Of a DNA stretch of 22,017 nucleotides, positions 1-8,974 are shown piece after piece. Origin of the DNA: Auxenochlorella pyrenoidosa (lineage: Eukaryota; Chlorophyta; Trebouxiophyceae; Chlorellales; Chlorellaceae). The notes beneath the pieces were generated by a model, which ran no database searches, was not told the DNA's origin, and worked only from the letters and a program-made list of their open reading frames with translations. The first letter of the stretch is position 1. Every line of letters starts with the position of its first letter. Position numbers and translations under genes: made by a program. The stretch lies in contig KQ481938.1 of the NCBI GenBank assembly GCA_001430745.1, positions 1,826,731-1,848,747 of the forward strand, read 5' to 3'.

Positions 1-165
1 GCACTGCTGGGCCGGGGGGTTAGACAGCAGCAGAGGTCGTGCGCACAGTGCATGGAGAGGGGTGCCTGGCCAAGCGAAGGGAACAGACACGCCCCCTCCT
101 GGCACTTATCCAGGCCCCCAGTCTGCGGCCAGCCCCCTCAAGCCTTGCACCCTCCCTGGGATCAC

Positions 166-3100
166 CTGAGGGAGGCCAGCAGCGAGGCCTCCTCCTCCAG
201 CTTGCACAGGGCTTGGGCGGGGATGGAGGCGGAGCGGCGGTTGCGGCCGCCCCCAATGAGCAGCACCTTGGCAGCCTGGACGGAAGACAAAGGTGGATGG
301 TAGGCACGGTAGAACCGGCCGCGGTGCGCTGAGCAGGCAGGTGCAACGTGCCATGGAGGGGCTGGGCGGATCGTACCTCAGCGGGCCCAGCCGGGCTGGT
401 CCATGCAGCCGCAGCTGCTGCTCCAGGCGCCCGCTGGCTGCAGGGTGCACCCGCCAACCCTGCACCCTAGCCCTGGAGGTGGTGAGCTCACCACCTCTGT
501 CTCGTGCCACTTGGCCCGGAACACTCGGCCAAAGCTGCCCTCCCCGCACTCGTCCAGCAGCTGGAGGTCCTGGTAGGCAATCTCCCAGGGCTGCACGCTC
601 ACGCCCGGGGCGCTGCGCCCTGCAGGCACACGAGGCGGGCACGCATCGGCTGCCCCGCCTGAATGAGCAAGCTTGAGCACACACGTGCGCCCCTGCCCGC
701 TTCACGGCCTGCCCCCACTCACTGCTGGGCGTCGTGCCTGCCGTCGCCGCTGTGGCTGCTGTGCCTGCTGACAGCTGTGAGCCAACCGACACAGAGGAGG
801 CGGCATTCCCATAGGAGGCCACAGCTTCACGAGAGGCCAACCCTGTGTGCGAGGGCGGCGCATGCAGGCGCCCAGAGGGGCCAAGCCTCTGCAGGGACAT
901 TGAGCAAAATGAGGAAGGAATAGTGTCTGGCGGGCAGCACTGCTGGTCGGGGCGCAGGGTGAGGTGGGGGTGCACGCTGTTGCTGAAGTTCATGAATCGC
1001 CAAGGGTAAGGTAGCCGTTGCCCCATGAAGCACCCCCTTGCCCCTCAACCGCATACCCCCTGGCCAGCTACCTTTGCTCTGAGAAATTGCAACAAGGGGT
1101 CGTCGTCGAGCGACCTGCGTTGAGGTGGGTCATTTCCCACAATGTCTGGTATGCCGCTTAGAATCGCAAACATTGAGGGAGAGGATGCCTGCCGCCAGAA
1201 AGGTACACGGAAACACAACCAAGCTGCCGGCGGCAGCACTGCGGGGCAGCATGGGGTGCCATGCACTGCCAGCACTGGCCGAGTGCCCCTTACTGTGCCG
1301 TGTCGAGGTCGCCGACAGCACCTTGGCGAGGTCTCACAGCCTCCAGCCCTGGCGGGGTGGGCCCGCTCTGCGTAGTCAAGAGCGGGACTCTGAAGAAAGG
1401 CGAAGGGGCTGGTGCAGCAGGCGCCTGCAGACAGAGCAGCGCCGAGGAGCCGCCAGTCAGGGGGATGAAGGCGCGCTTGCAATGCAGCTCCCCACGCAAT
1501 GCACGGTTCATTGACGTGCAGGAGGCAGCGGCGCCTGGGCATTTGTGCACATCAACCAGCGCCCACAATTTGCACTGCACAACGCGACCCCGTACCTCTT
1601 CCGGTGCAGCAGCCCCTGATGCAGTCCCGCTGTCCAGTGGGCCGCTGCTCCCTGTTGTGGCCGTTGTGCTGGTGGCACCACCTGGGTCGCCCTTGACAGC
1701 GCCCGGGGCCACCATTGCCTTGCGCTGCTGCCGCCGGCGGTAGATCAAAAAGCCGGCCACGCCGGCTGCCCAGAGGCAGAGGGATGGCACATTTCAAGCG
1801 TAAACAGAAAGGGTGTGGCAGTGGCAGTCAGCCCCATCTGTGCCTTGATGAACCGGCAGACTCCCTAACTGCGCATGCGGTCCAGTGGCATGCCGGTTCT
1901 GCATGCCTGGTTGCCCACCTGCCAGGGCAAGCACCACGCCGACCACAATGCCTGCAATGGTGCCTGCAGCTACGGCTGCGACTGTGCCTGCGGCTGAGGT
2001 TGGTGCGCTGCTGCAGCAAGGACCACAGTCAAGGAGGGTCTGGATTTAGCACCACAGCAATCGGACATGCATCCACCTTGTGCTTCCACACAGCAAGGTG
2101 GGCTTTGGTGCGTGCTGCGCCTGCCCACCTCCCACCCCAGCAGCAGCCTGCACGACCACCTGCAAGGAGGGTTGGGGTCCTTCTCAAAGCCTCCTATTGC
2201 CACGCCGCACTTGGTGAACAAGTCAGTCCTGCAACTCAAAAACACAGCCAGGTCGTCAGCTGGCGCGGGAAGCCCCAGACACCCCTGCCCTCCGATGGCC
2301 CGGCCCAGCGCTCGCCATTGGGTGTCGTTGGGGGTGAACGGGCCAACAGAGAACCCCAGGTACTTGGCGCAACGTCGTCCCAGCTGCAGGAGGACGACGA
2401 GGGGTGCCGGGAGGTGTGCACGGAGAGAGCAGGGCAGCGCTGCACCGTCGGGCCAGCCCGCAGTTCCTCAATGGACTGCCTCGAACGTCCATGGAGCCAA
2501 CGCGAATCATGCGACCAGACCGCAGGGATGGGTATGCAGCAAGCTGACAGCACCTGCCATGTTGGCAGTCCCCTACAGGCCCTGCATGCCTGCCTGCTGG
2601 TTTTTCCTCACCCAGTACAGAGCCTCGACGCAGGACGCATTGGCCGGGCATGAGCATGTCTGGTTGGCCATGACGGGGCAGGACTGCAGGTCCGGGGCGT
2701 ACAGCTGCTGGCGGTCCTTTGGGACCCCCTTTGCGGTGCAGGGGTTGACGTCGTCGGGGTGCATCTTGCAGGTGGTCAGCATACCAGTGCTGCAGGGCGC
2801 CGGCAGGGAACGTGTGGGCAGGTGGTGCACTGCAGCTCTGCCAGCGCCTTGACACACACCCGGCTGGCTGCCTGCCTGCGCGTGTCGGGTGCTCCTGCCA
2901 ACTAACAAGCCCTGCGACCATGCACTTGAGAGCGAGTCCGCGACAGCATGCGGAGTTTCTCCTCACAGCCAGGCGCTGCCTCGCACGTACACCACGCACT
3001 CGTAGCCGAGCTGCGCCAGATTGAAACCACCAAGACATCCGGCGTCAGAACACAGTACCGTGACCAGGCTGAATGGGGCTGCCCATTGGGCTGGATTGCC

Positions 3101-3581
3101 TTGTTCTTCCCTCCCTGCACACACATCCAGGCCCACGTGCATGCTGTAGCTGGCCACCCACACTCCTGTCAAGGTTCAGCCACGCAGGCACCCACAGGCC
3201 TGCCGCACACACCTGCTGTATTGCGCGCTTGCAACTGGAAGCGCACGTGCTGGCGTTATCGGGGCACAGGCCATCAGTGTTAGTCCCGTTACCCATGACC
3301 TGTGAGGGGTGATGAGGATGTAATATGGGATGGCAAGCTTGCTTTGCAGGTTGTCAACACCCCTCAGGCATGGGCCGGCCCGTTGCAACATTGAGTCAAC
3401 CCTGCGCCCCTGATCGCACAATCTGATGGGCTGTCACGTAGTCATCCACATGCACTTTTCTGCAGGCTTCTGGTACTGATGCGCCGGTGGCGTCCTGGGC
3501 AGCTGCTAGGAGGGGTAGGCAGGCAACTAGCAACAGAACTGCTGCCACCGAGGTTCCAGCCTGAGCCGACCAGCGGGGCAT
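166..3581 (-). CDS. Receptor-like TKL-type protein kinase, C-terminal part beyond the left edge
   Basis: Probable membrane receptor kinase, minus strand, incomplete at its 3' end. Phase-consistent exons: 3581-3420, 3299-3213, perhaps 3010-3000, 2789-2612, 2383-2160, 2010-1919, 1765-1596, 1424-1294, 1114-1072, 888-723, 619-492 and 275-166. Together they give about 500 residues without a stop. Residues 1-28 are a signal peptide (hydrophobic VAAVLLLVACLPLL, then AAAQ). Residues 29-220 form a cysteine-rich, NxT/NxS-containing ectodomain. A membrane helix (IAGIVVGVVLALAAGVAGFLIY) at about 239-260 is followed by the stop-transfer RRRQQRK. A Ser/Pro/Ala-rich juxtamembrane stretch leads to the kinase start: PWEIAYQDLQLLDECGEGSFGRV (P-loop near 447-454), AAKVL with the ATP-binding lysine at about 467, and a helix-C glutamate in KLEEEASLL. 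The catalytic loop and DFG lie outside the window. The TKL assignment rests on the N-lobe only. The ligand is unknown, and the ectodomain exon joins between 3213 and 2612 are the least certain. Confidence 0.78.
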
Positions 3582-4417
3582 GGCCGCAGCCGATGAAACC
3601 TGCGGTGAAATAGCAGAGAGGCATGCTGTGCATTCATGTGGGTACCAAGAAAGCTGAGGTCTGTGAAAGTGTTGGCTGTGGGCTGCTGCAGCTACTCTTG
3701 CAGGTAGTGGTACCAGTGCAGCCGGTCGGTGGGCAGGACAGCTGCAGCGGCAGAGGCAGGGGCAGTCTAGCACACGCTCAAGCAGCGGCGAGTGCACCCA
3801 AGAACTTCTTTCGAGATGGCCATGCATGATTTGAGCTCGGAGGCACACGAACAAGGCGGTAGACCGGGTTAGGCAGCACAAGAGTTGTGCTGCAAGGGCT
3901 GCATACCCGCATCCACGATTGCCTCAAAGAACACGACATAGATCTCAACTGTACGGATTGGACGCGGTCTCTTCAGACCCGCACCGAGAGGGGTGGCAGT
4001 GCAGTGCTCAGAACTGGAGTCCACGAACGGGCGGTTCACAGGCTTGTTCATCAACCGCGCAGCTCCGCTTGGCTACTAGAGGCATGCGACCGTCGCTTTG
4101 TAACACGTGCTGACTGGCATGGGGGCGGTGGGCATCTGCAGCTGAATCAGCCGAGGGCTTGCTACTCCCAACCCCATTCCACGCTGCGTCAAGAGAAAAC
4201 AGACTTGCAATGCTGAGATCACAGGTCCAGGTCAGACAGGGCGGGCGTACAAGCCATTGCCCTGGCAACAGGGAGGAGGTCCAAATCGAGGCGGGCTGCA
4301 GGGTCAGTTCGGGCAGCAGGAAAGCGTATGCATATGCCGCAAGCGGGTCAGGCCGCTCCAGCCCCCACACCGCCACTCCCTCTGCGGGGAGCGGCCAGCT
4401 GGCCAGCAGCCTTGCGC
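3582..4417. other. Intergenic region between uL4m and the kinase gene
   Basis: These 836 bases lie between two minus-strand genes. They must hold the 3' untranslated region of uL4m and the promoter and 5' leader of the kinase. No TTACA (a minus-strand TGTAA) was found here, so the uL4m polyadenylation signal is not identified. A plus-strand TGTAA at 4099-4103 has no gene to serve. No RNA gene, repeat or convincing coding frame was recognised. Confidence 0.5.
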
Positions 4418-6768
4418 TCAGGGCGTGGGGCTGCACGGCTTGATGGGCCGCCGCATGCGCTCCGCCAGCAGGTCGGCTGCGCGGCGCGTGAGCACCAGGT
4501 AGTCGCGCTGCAGGGGCGGGGGTGGGGTGGGGGGGCGGGGGGCGAGGGTGGTGGTGAGGGGCCGGTTGGGGGTGGGGGGTCCCCCTGGGGGTGCATCCAG
4601 GTGGAGCCAGGGCAGGGAGAGCGATGCGCGGGCCGTCGCTGCACTGTGGCTGCGGCAGGTGTGCCAAGCGGGCCAGCGCAGCGGGCATACGTGCCGCAGT
4701 GACAAGGGCGCACGTGGCGCTGCGGGCTGCGGGCTCTGTGACGGACAGCCACAGGCTGACCCAGGCGCGACGCCCGGCACAACCAGCCCCCCTGCTGCCA
4801 CGCGCCGCAGCCCAGAGGGGGCGGCCCACCTGGAGGATGGAGTAGACGTTGAGGCCCTGCTGGGGGATGCAGTCCACCCAGGGGATGTTGGCGGCGCCCC
4901 GCCGCATCAGCTCGCTGCGGGGCAGGGCAAGGGCAGGCAGGCCGGTGCGTTGGGCGGGAAGCGATGGCGCGGTGCGCGGCAAGCAGGATGGTGGTTGGAG
5001 CGCAGCATGAAGGCGTACTGCACGGCAGCGCTGCAAACCGTGGCGCCATCGTGGTGTGCCATGAACTTTGCAGAGACACAGGCATGGCATGGCAGCCGTC
5101 GCAGCATGCGCCCCCGCGGCACCTACCCGCCGTCCTCCCCCTGCTTGCTGCTGTCGCAGAGCAGCGCCGAGCGGCGGGGCGCGCCCGCCAGTAGCGCATC
5201 CACCGCCGCCTGCATCTCCTTCTGCGGGTGCGAACAAGCCGGGTGCAGCGTGCTTCAGCATTCCCAAGGCCTCGCACGAGCTATGCTGGGCTGCCAGCCG
5301 TGCGTCAACCACTGGCAGCATCTCTGGTGCAGCCCTCGACTGTCTGCGGCATGCCGCTTGCGGGCTGCCACCCCGGCCCCCCCACCCACCGTCTTGCCCT
5401 CTGCCGGCTGCAGGCTGTCCACCACCAGCAGGCGCCGCTCCCAGGCCTTGGCCGACAGCGCGCACTGCAGGCCCAGGCGGCGCACGCGCTTGGGCAGGTC
5501 GTGCGCGTGGGAGCGCACCACCGGGCCGTGCGCCACGCCGCCGCCGCGCCTGCGGGGGGTTGGGGGGCAGGGGCCGCGAGGGCGCGCCGCCGGGTTCAGG
5601 TGCATGGCGTTGTGCCGTGGCCCATGGACCGGTGCATACGTGCCTGAGTCATCCGCCATGAGGCAGGCTTTCCTGCTCTGACCGCAAGCAGGACCACTGC
5701 AACACTTCCGGCAACCATCTGGTGGCACAGCCCAGGGCAGGCCGCCAGCCAGGGCCGGCTGCAGTGGGGGAGGGTTCTCACCACTGCGGCGCGCGGATGG
5801 TGCCCTGCCGCGAGTTGCCGCTGCCCTTCTGCGGCCGCGGCTTGCGCCCGCCGCCGCGCACCTCGCTGCGCCCCTTGGTCTTGTGCGTGCCCTGCTGCCG
5901 CTTGGCCAGCTGCCAGCGCACCACGCGGTGCAGGATGTCGCGGCGGATGGGCACATCGAAGATGTCGCCGCCCAGCGTGTAGGTGCCCACCTGCAGGGGC
6001 GGCGCAGGCGGGGGCAAGGAAGGAGGGTCAGCGCGGCGCAGAGGTTGGTGGGTGCAAGTGCAACGTCTGCTGCTCAGCGTGCAGGCCGCAAACTGGGACC
6101 TGCAGAGAGCCGCGGGTGAAGCAGGGCAGGACAGCACAGAGCGGCAGGTTGCCGGTGGTGCTGGGCACTTGACGCCAATGTTCGCAGCCCGCGCTGGCCA
6201 CATGGGATGAACCAGGTCATCACGAACGAGAGGGCCGGAGCAACCAGAAAACAACAAGCAAAAGTGCCCTACACGGTATGAAGCAGACAGCAACTGGGCA
6301 GCCCTGCGCACCTGGGCGGCGCTCAGGTTGTAGACAGGCACGATCAGGTCGCGATAAAGCCCCTGCTCGTCCTGCTGCTCGATCGGGATTGCTGCTGGGA
6401 GCAGGTCGTCCAAACTAACAATCTCTGGCTCTGCTGCTGCTGCGGCGGCAGCGGCAGAGGATGGGCTGCCTGCAAAGTGACGCAGCAGCGAGAGGCTGCC
6501 CGCCTGCTGCACCGCCGCGCTGCTCGGTAGCAGTGCTTCAAGAATGCTGCTGCTGGCGGCAGCTGCCTGCATGCAGGCAAGCGGATACAGATGAGCAAGT
6601 GGGCAAAGCAGCATCACGGGTGGCGGCAGGCGGCAGCGGCAGCAACACTGTCAACTAATGCAATCTCATGTGCTCGCAGCATGCTTGCATGCTTGCACAG
6701 ACCTGTGTGGGCAGCGCAGCGGCCGCCCTCTTCAGTAGGGAGCCCGCAAGCAAGCTTCTGAGCGCCAT
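4418..6768 (-). CDS. MRPL4: Mitochondrial large-subunit ribosomal protein uL4m
   Basis: Nuclear-encoded L4 of the mitochondrial ribosome, lining the exit tunnel through its basic loop. Seven exons in perfect phase: 6768-6703, 6566-6312, 5990-5782, 5549-5390, 5221-5127, 4914-4830 and 4507-4418, giving 319 residues. The first 60-70 residues are a typical mitochondrial presequence ([20 protein letters not shown], later [10 protein letters not shown]), rich in Arg, Ala, Leu and Ser with no acidic residues. The L4 signature lies at about residues 155-185: [15 protein letters not shown], then [10 protein letters not shown] joined across an intron to RGGGVAHGP. The C-terminal Rossmann-like half includes [36 protein letters not shown] and the end [12 protein letters not shown]. 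The start was chosen because the first exon encodes a presequence and splices in frame. Mitochondrial rather than plastid location is inferred from the presequence. It is divergent from eS30. Confidence 0.9.
4508..4829 (-). other. uL4m intron 6 with a long pyrimidine-rich 3' end
   Basis: The intron starts GTGGGC and ends CTGCAG. Its last 70 or so bases, roughly 4512-4583, are almost pure G on the plus strand and therefore C-rich in the transcript, forming an extreme polypyrimidine tract before the acceptor. The G-rich DNA strand has several runs of four or more G and could form a quadruplex, but that is inference. Confidence 0.7.
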
Positions 6769-7094
6769 CTGTTCCTCTGCGGGGGTCCCCAATCGCCAAG
6801 AGCTTTGTAGCAAGATCCCAAGATCTATGAGTCCCTATGAGCGCCACGAGGAAGCACACAGCAAAGGGTTGGGCACTGTCGAAAGGGGAGCAAGCGCTTG
6901 GGACCCTGTGCCGCCACAAAAAGATATCGGTCGCGTCCTACAGCAGATGGCAAGCGATGAGAGCGCCAATGTGCCGGAGGAGTGCCGAGCGGGCCCTCAG
7001 CACGCCCAGCATACGAGAGGCGGCCAAGACAGTGCTGGAGGACTGCTGCGCCCTCTCTCCCCACGGCTCCTGTGCGGTCAGCAAACTCGCAGCC
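6769..7094. promoter_or_regulatory. Divergent promoter between uL4m (-) and eS30 (+)
   Basis: Only 326 bases separate the start codons of uL4m (6768, minus) and eS30 (7095, plus), so both 5' leaders and both core promoters must fit here. No clear TATA box was seen in either direction. The bases just before the eS30 ATG (CTCGCAGCC) give a purine at -3. The bidirectional promoter is inferred from geometry alone. Confidence 0.65.
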
Positions 7095-8133
7095 ATGGGT
7101 GCGTAAAACATGGCCTGCAGGCCTGCAGGGCGGGAGGGCATGACTTGCGCGTCGCCTGGAGGGCTGGAAGCCGCAGCGGCGCAGCTGAAAGCCATCGCCG
7201 AGCCAGTAGCAGCTCCCAGCGGCCGCATGGCAGCCACTGGCATGGTTGGCCGTCGCTGGCGGCAGCCAGAGGCGCCCAGCCTGCGGGGCAGCTGAATACA
7301 GACCACGCGGCAGGCCTTTTAGGCTGCGCGCGGGGGGAACAGCGCTGGCTGCGCCCTCCCGCCCGCTGCCAGGCCCGCCACTCAGCTTGCCGCCGTGGTT
7401 CCCGTCCGCCTCAGTCGAGCCAAGCCCTGACAGCAGATCGCAGCCGCAAGTTTGGGAACAGCAGCAGCAGCAGCACTCAGCACTGGGCTGAAATTAACAA
7501 AACTGCAATTGGGTGTTGCACAGATGCTGTGGCCATGCAGCACCCTTATGTCTCACCGCTGCTGCTGCTGCCGCTGCCCGCCTGTGCCTGCAGGTAAGGT
7601 GCACGGCTCCCTTGCTCGTGCCGGTAAGGTGCGCGGCCAGACCCCCAAGGTGCCCAAGCAGGAGAAGAAGAAGCAGGTGGGGGGCACGGCACAACTCACC
7701 TGATCCCTGCAGCAGGCGCGGCAGTGCTTGCATGCTTAGGTATGTTCGCCCGTGAGGTCACCGATGCTGCTGCTGCTGCTGCTCTAGTTTCAATATGCTG
7801 TTCCTATATCTAGAAAAAGTCGCCCTCGCTGCGCACCCTGCCCTGCAGCCCAAGGGCCGCGCCATGAAGCGCCTCAAGTACAACCGCCGCTTCGTCAACG
7901 TGGTGGTGGGCTTCGGCAAGAAGCGGTGAGGCGGCGCGCTGCCCGCTGTCGGCTGCCACGGTCGGGGGCACCTGAATTGCTGGCGGGAAAGCAAATTTGG
8001 GTCGCTGACAGGGGGTTCGTGGACTGCGCGGCTGCTGTGGCGGGGTGCGTACCGCGCCAGCCGCGTTCGGCTGCTGGCTGACTGGCACTGGCATCTTTCC
8101 TCTGTGCTCTGCAGCGGCCCCAACTCTCAGTAA
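7095..8133 (+). CDS. RPS30: Cytosolic small-subunit ribosomal protein eS30
   Basis: Small, very basic protein of the 40S subunit. Four exons, 7095-7098, 7594-7676, 7849-7925 and 8115-8133, encode exactly 60 residues. Recognisable family stretches are [47 protein letters not shown] and the end GKKRGPNSQ. Family members are about 59-62 residues, so the model is complete. The first exon contributes only ATGG: glycine 2 is split between G at 7098 and GT at 7594. This ATG was chosen because it is the only ATGG followed directly by a good donor (GTGCGT) upstream of exon 2. No ubiquitin-like leader is encoded, unlike the animal FAU fusion. All three introns are GT-AG. Confidence 0.95.
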
Positions 8134-8974
8134 ATGCTCTGAGAGCAGGGATGCCATAGGCCCACCGACGGCAGCACTGGCCCCGTGATTGGAGCTTGTC
8201 TAGACGGCCAAGCACGCGGCGCCGCGGTGGCGCCCTCGGCCAGCAGTGGGGGTGTCAGCCCACGCAGCGCACCCACACTGCCGCCGCCTCCCGTGGAGCA
8301 GCATCGCGCTGCTGTCGTCGGTCTCACGACCTGCCGGCTGCTCCGTGCACGCTGTGCAGCGGCGCTGCTGTAACACATTTCTTGTGTGCACTGCCAGGGG
8401 GAGCGGTGAGATGGAGGGGCAGGGGGCATGTTTGGCGGGCAGGTGCTCTCAACTGAGGCCATCCTATGCCGGTATGGTCGTGCCTCCTGCTGGCCTCGGT
8501 CTGGCTTGCTCCTTGACCACGCGAGTGCCAGAGCCGGCGTCGTGAATCGCAAGCCGGGGCATGGAGCCATGCCGGTAATGATGTGTGGGCCGGCAGCTTC
8601 GAAGATTGTGAAGCCTGAATCTGGTTTTGTACGGGGACATTCTGGCAGCACATCAGGTGCATCAGTGCAGTGCAGAGCGTTGCTGCAGGCCTGGGAGGCC
8701 TGACTGGGTGGGGCGAGTTGGAAGTGCAGTGTGCTGGGTGCACGCAGGCGCAGCGCCTGTACCGAGCTGTTGCTCCTTTCGGCATTGAACCCTCACGGAA
8801 AGTCACTCAGCACGCAAACCATCCGTTGACCTGTCCATCCTCCCATGCCCCGCGGCCCACCTCAGAAGGGCGCCCCATCACAGACACAGCATCTCCACAG
8901 CACACAGCAGGGCTGTTTGGATCTTGCCATCGCCGGCCTTTCTGCACCTTTGGTGGCCCACAAACGCAGACACG
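8134..8974. other. Intergenic region between eS30 and PPT
   Basis: These 841 bases should hold the eS30 3' untranslated region (to about 8390, judging from TGTAA at 8369) and the promoter and 5' leader of PPT. Several frames stay open because of the high GC content, but none has a recognisable product or splices into a neighbour. No RNA gene or repeat was recognised. Confidence 0.5.
8369..8373 (+). terminator. Putative polyadenylation signal TGTAA of eS30
   Basis: TGTAA lies 236 bases downstream of the eS30 stop. TGTAA is the common polyadenylation signal of green algae. Position fits; the cleavage site is not known. Confidence 0.6.

Noticed and set aside
1..165. A further kinase exon at the left edge
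   Set aside because: The minus strand after the donor at 165 shows no HPNIV-like or other kinase motif in any phase, so the intron probably continues past the edge.
4099..4103. Plus-strand TGTAA
   Set aside because: No plus-strand gene ends nearby; a chance match.
4008..5465. A 485-codon open frame on the minus strand
   Set aside because: It overlaps uL4m exons in another frame and is Pro/Ala/Arg-rich with no recognisable domain; the high GC content keeps shadow frames open.
7765..7785. GCT triplet run in eS30 intron 2
   Set aside because: A short microsatellite of the kind common across this window; no sign of a mobile element or CRISPR-like spacing.
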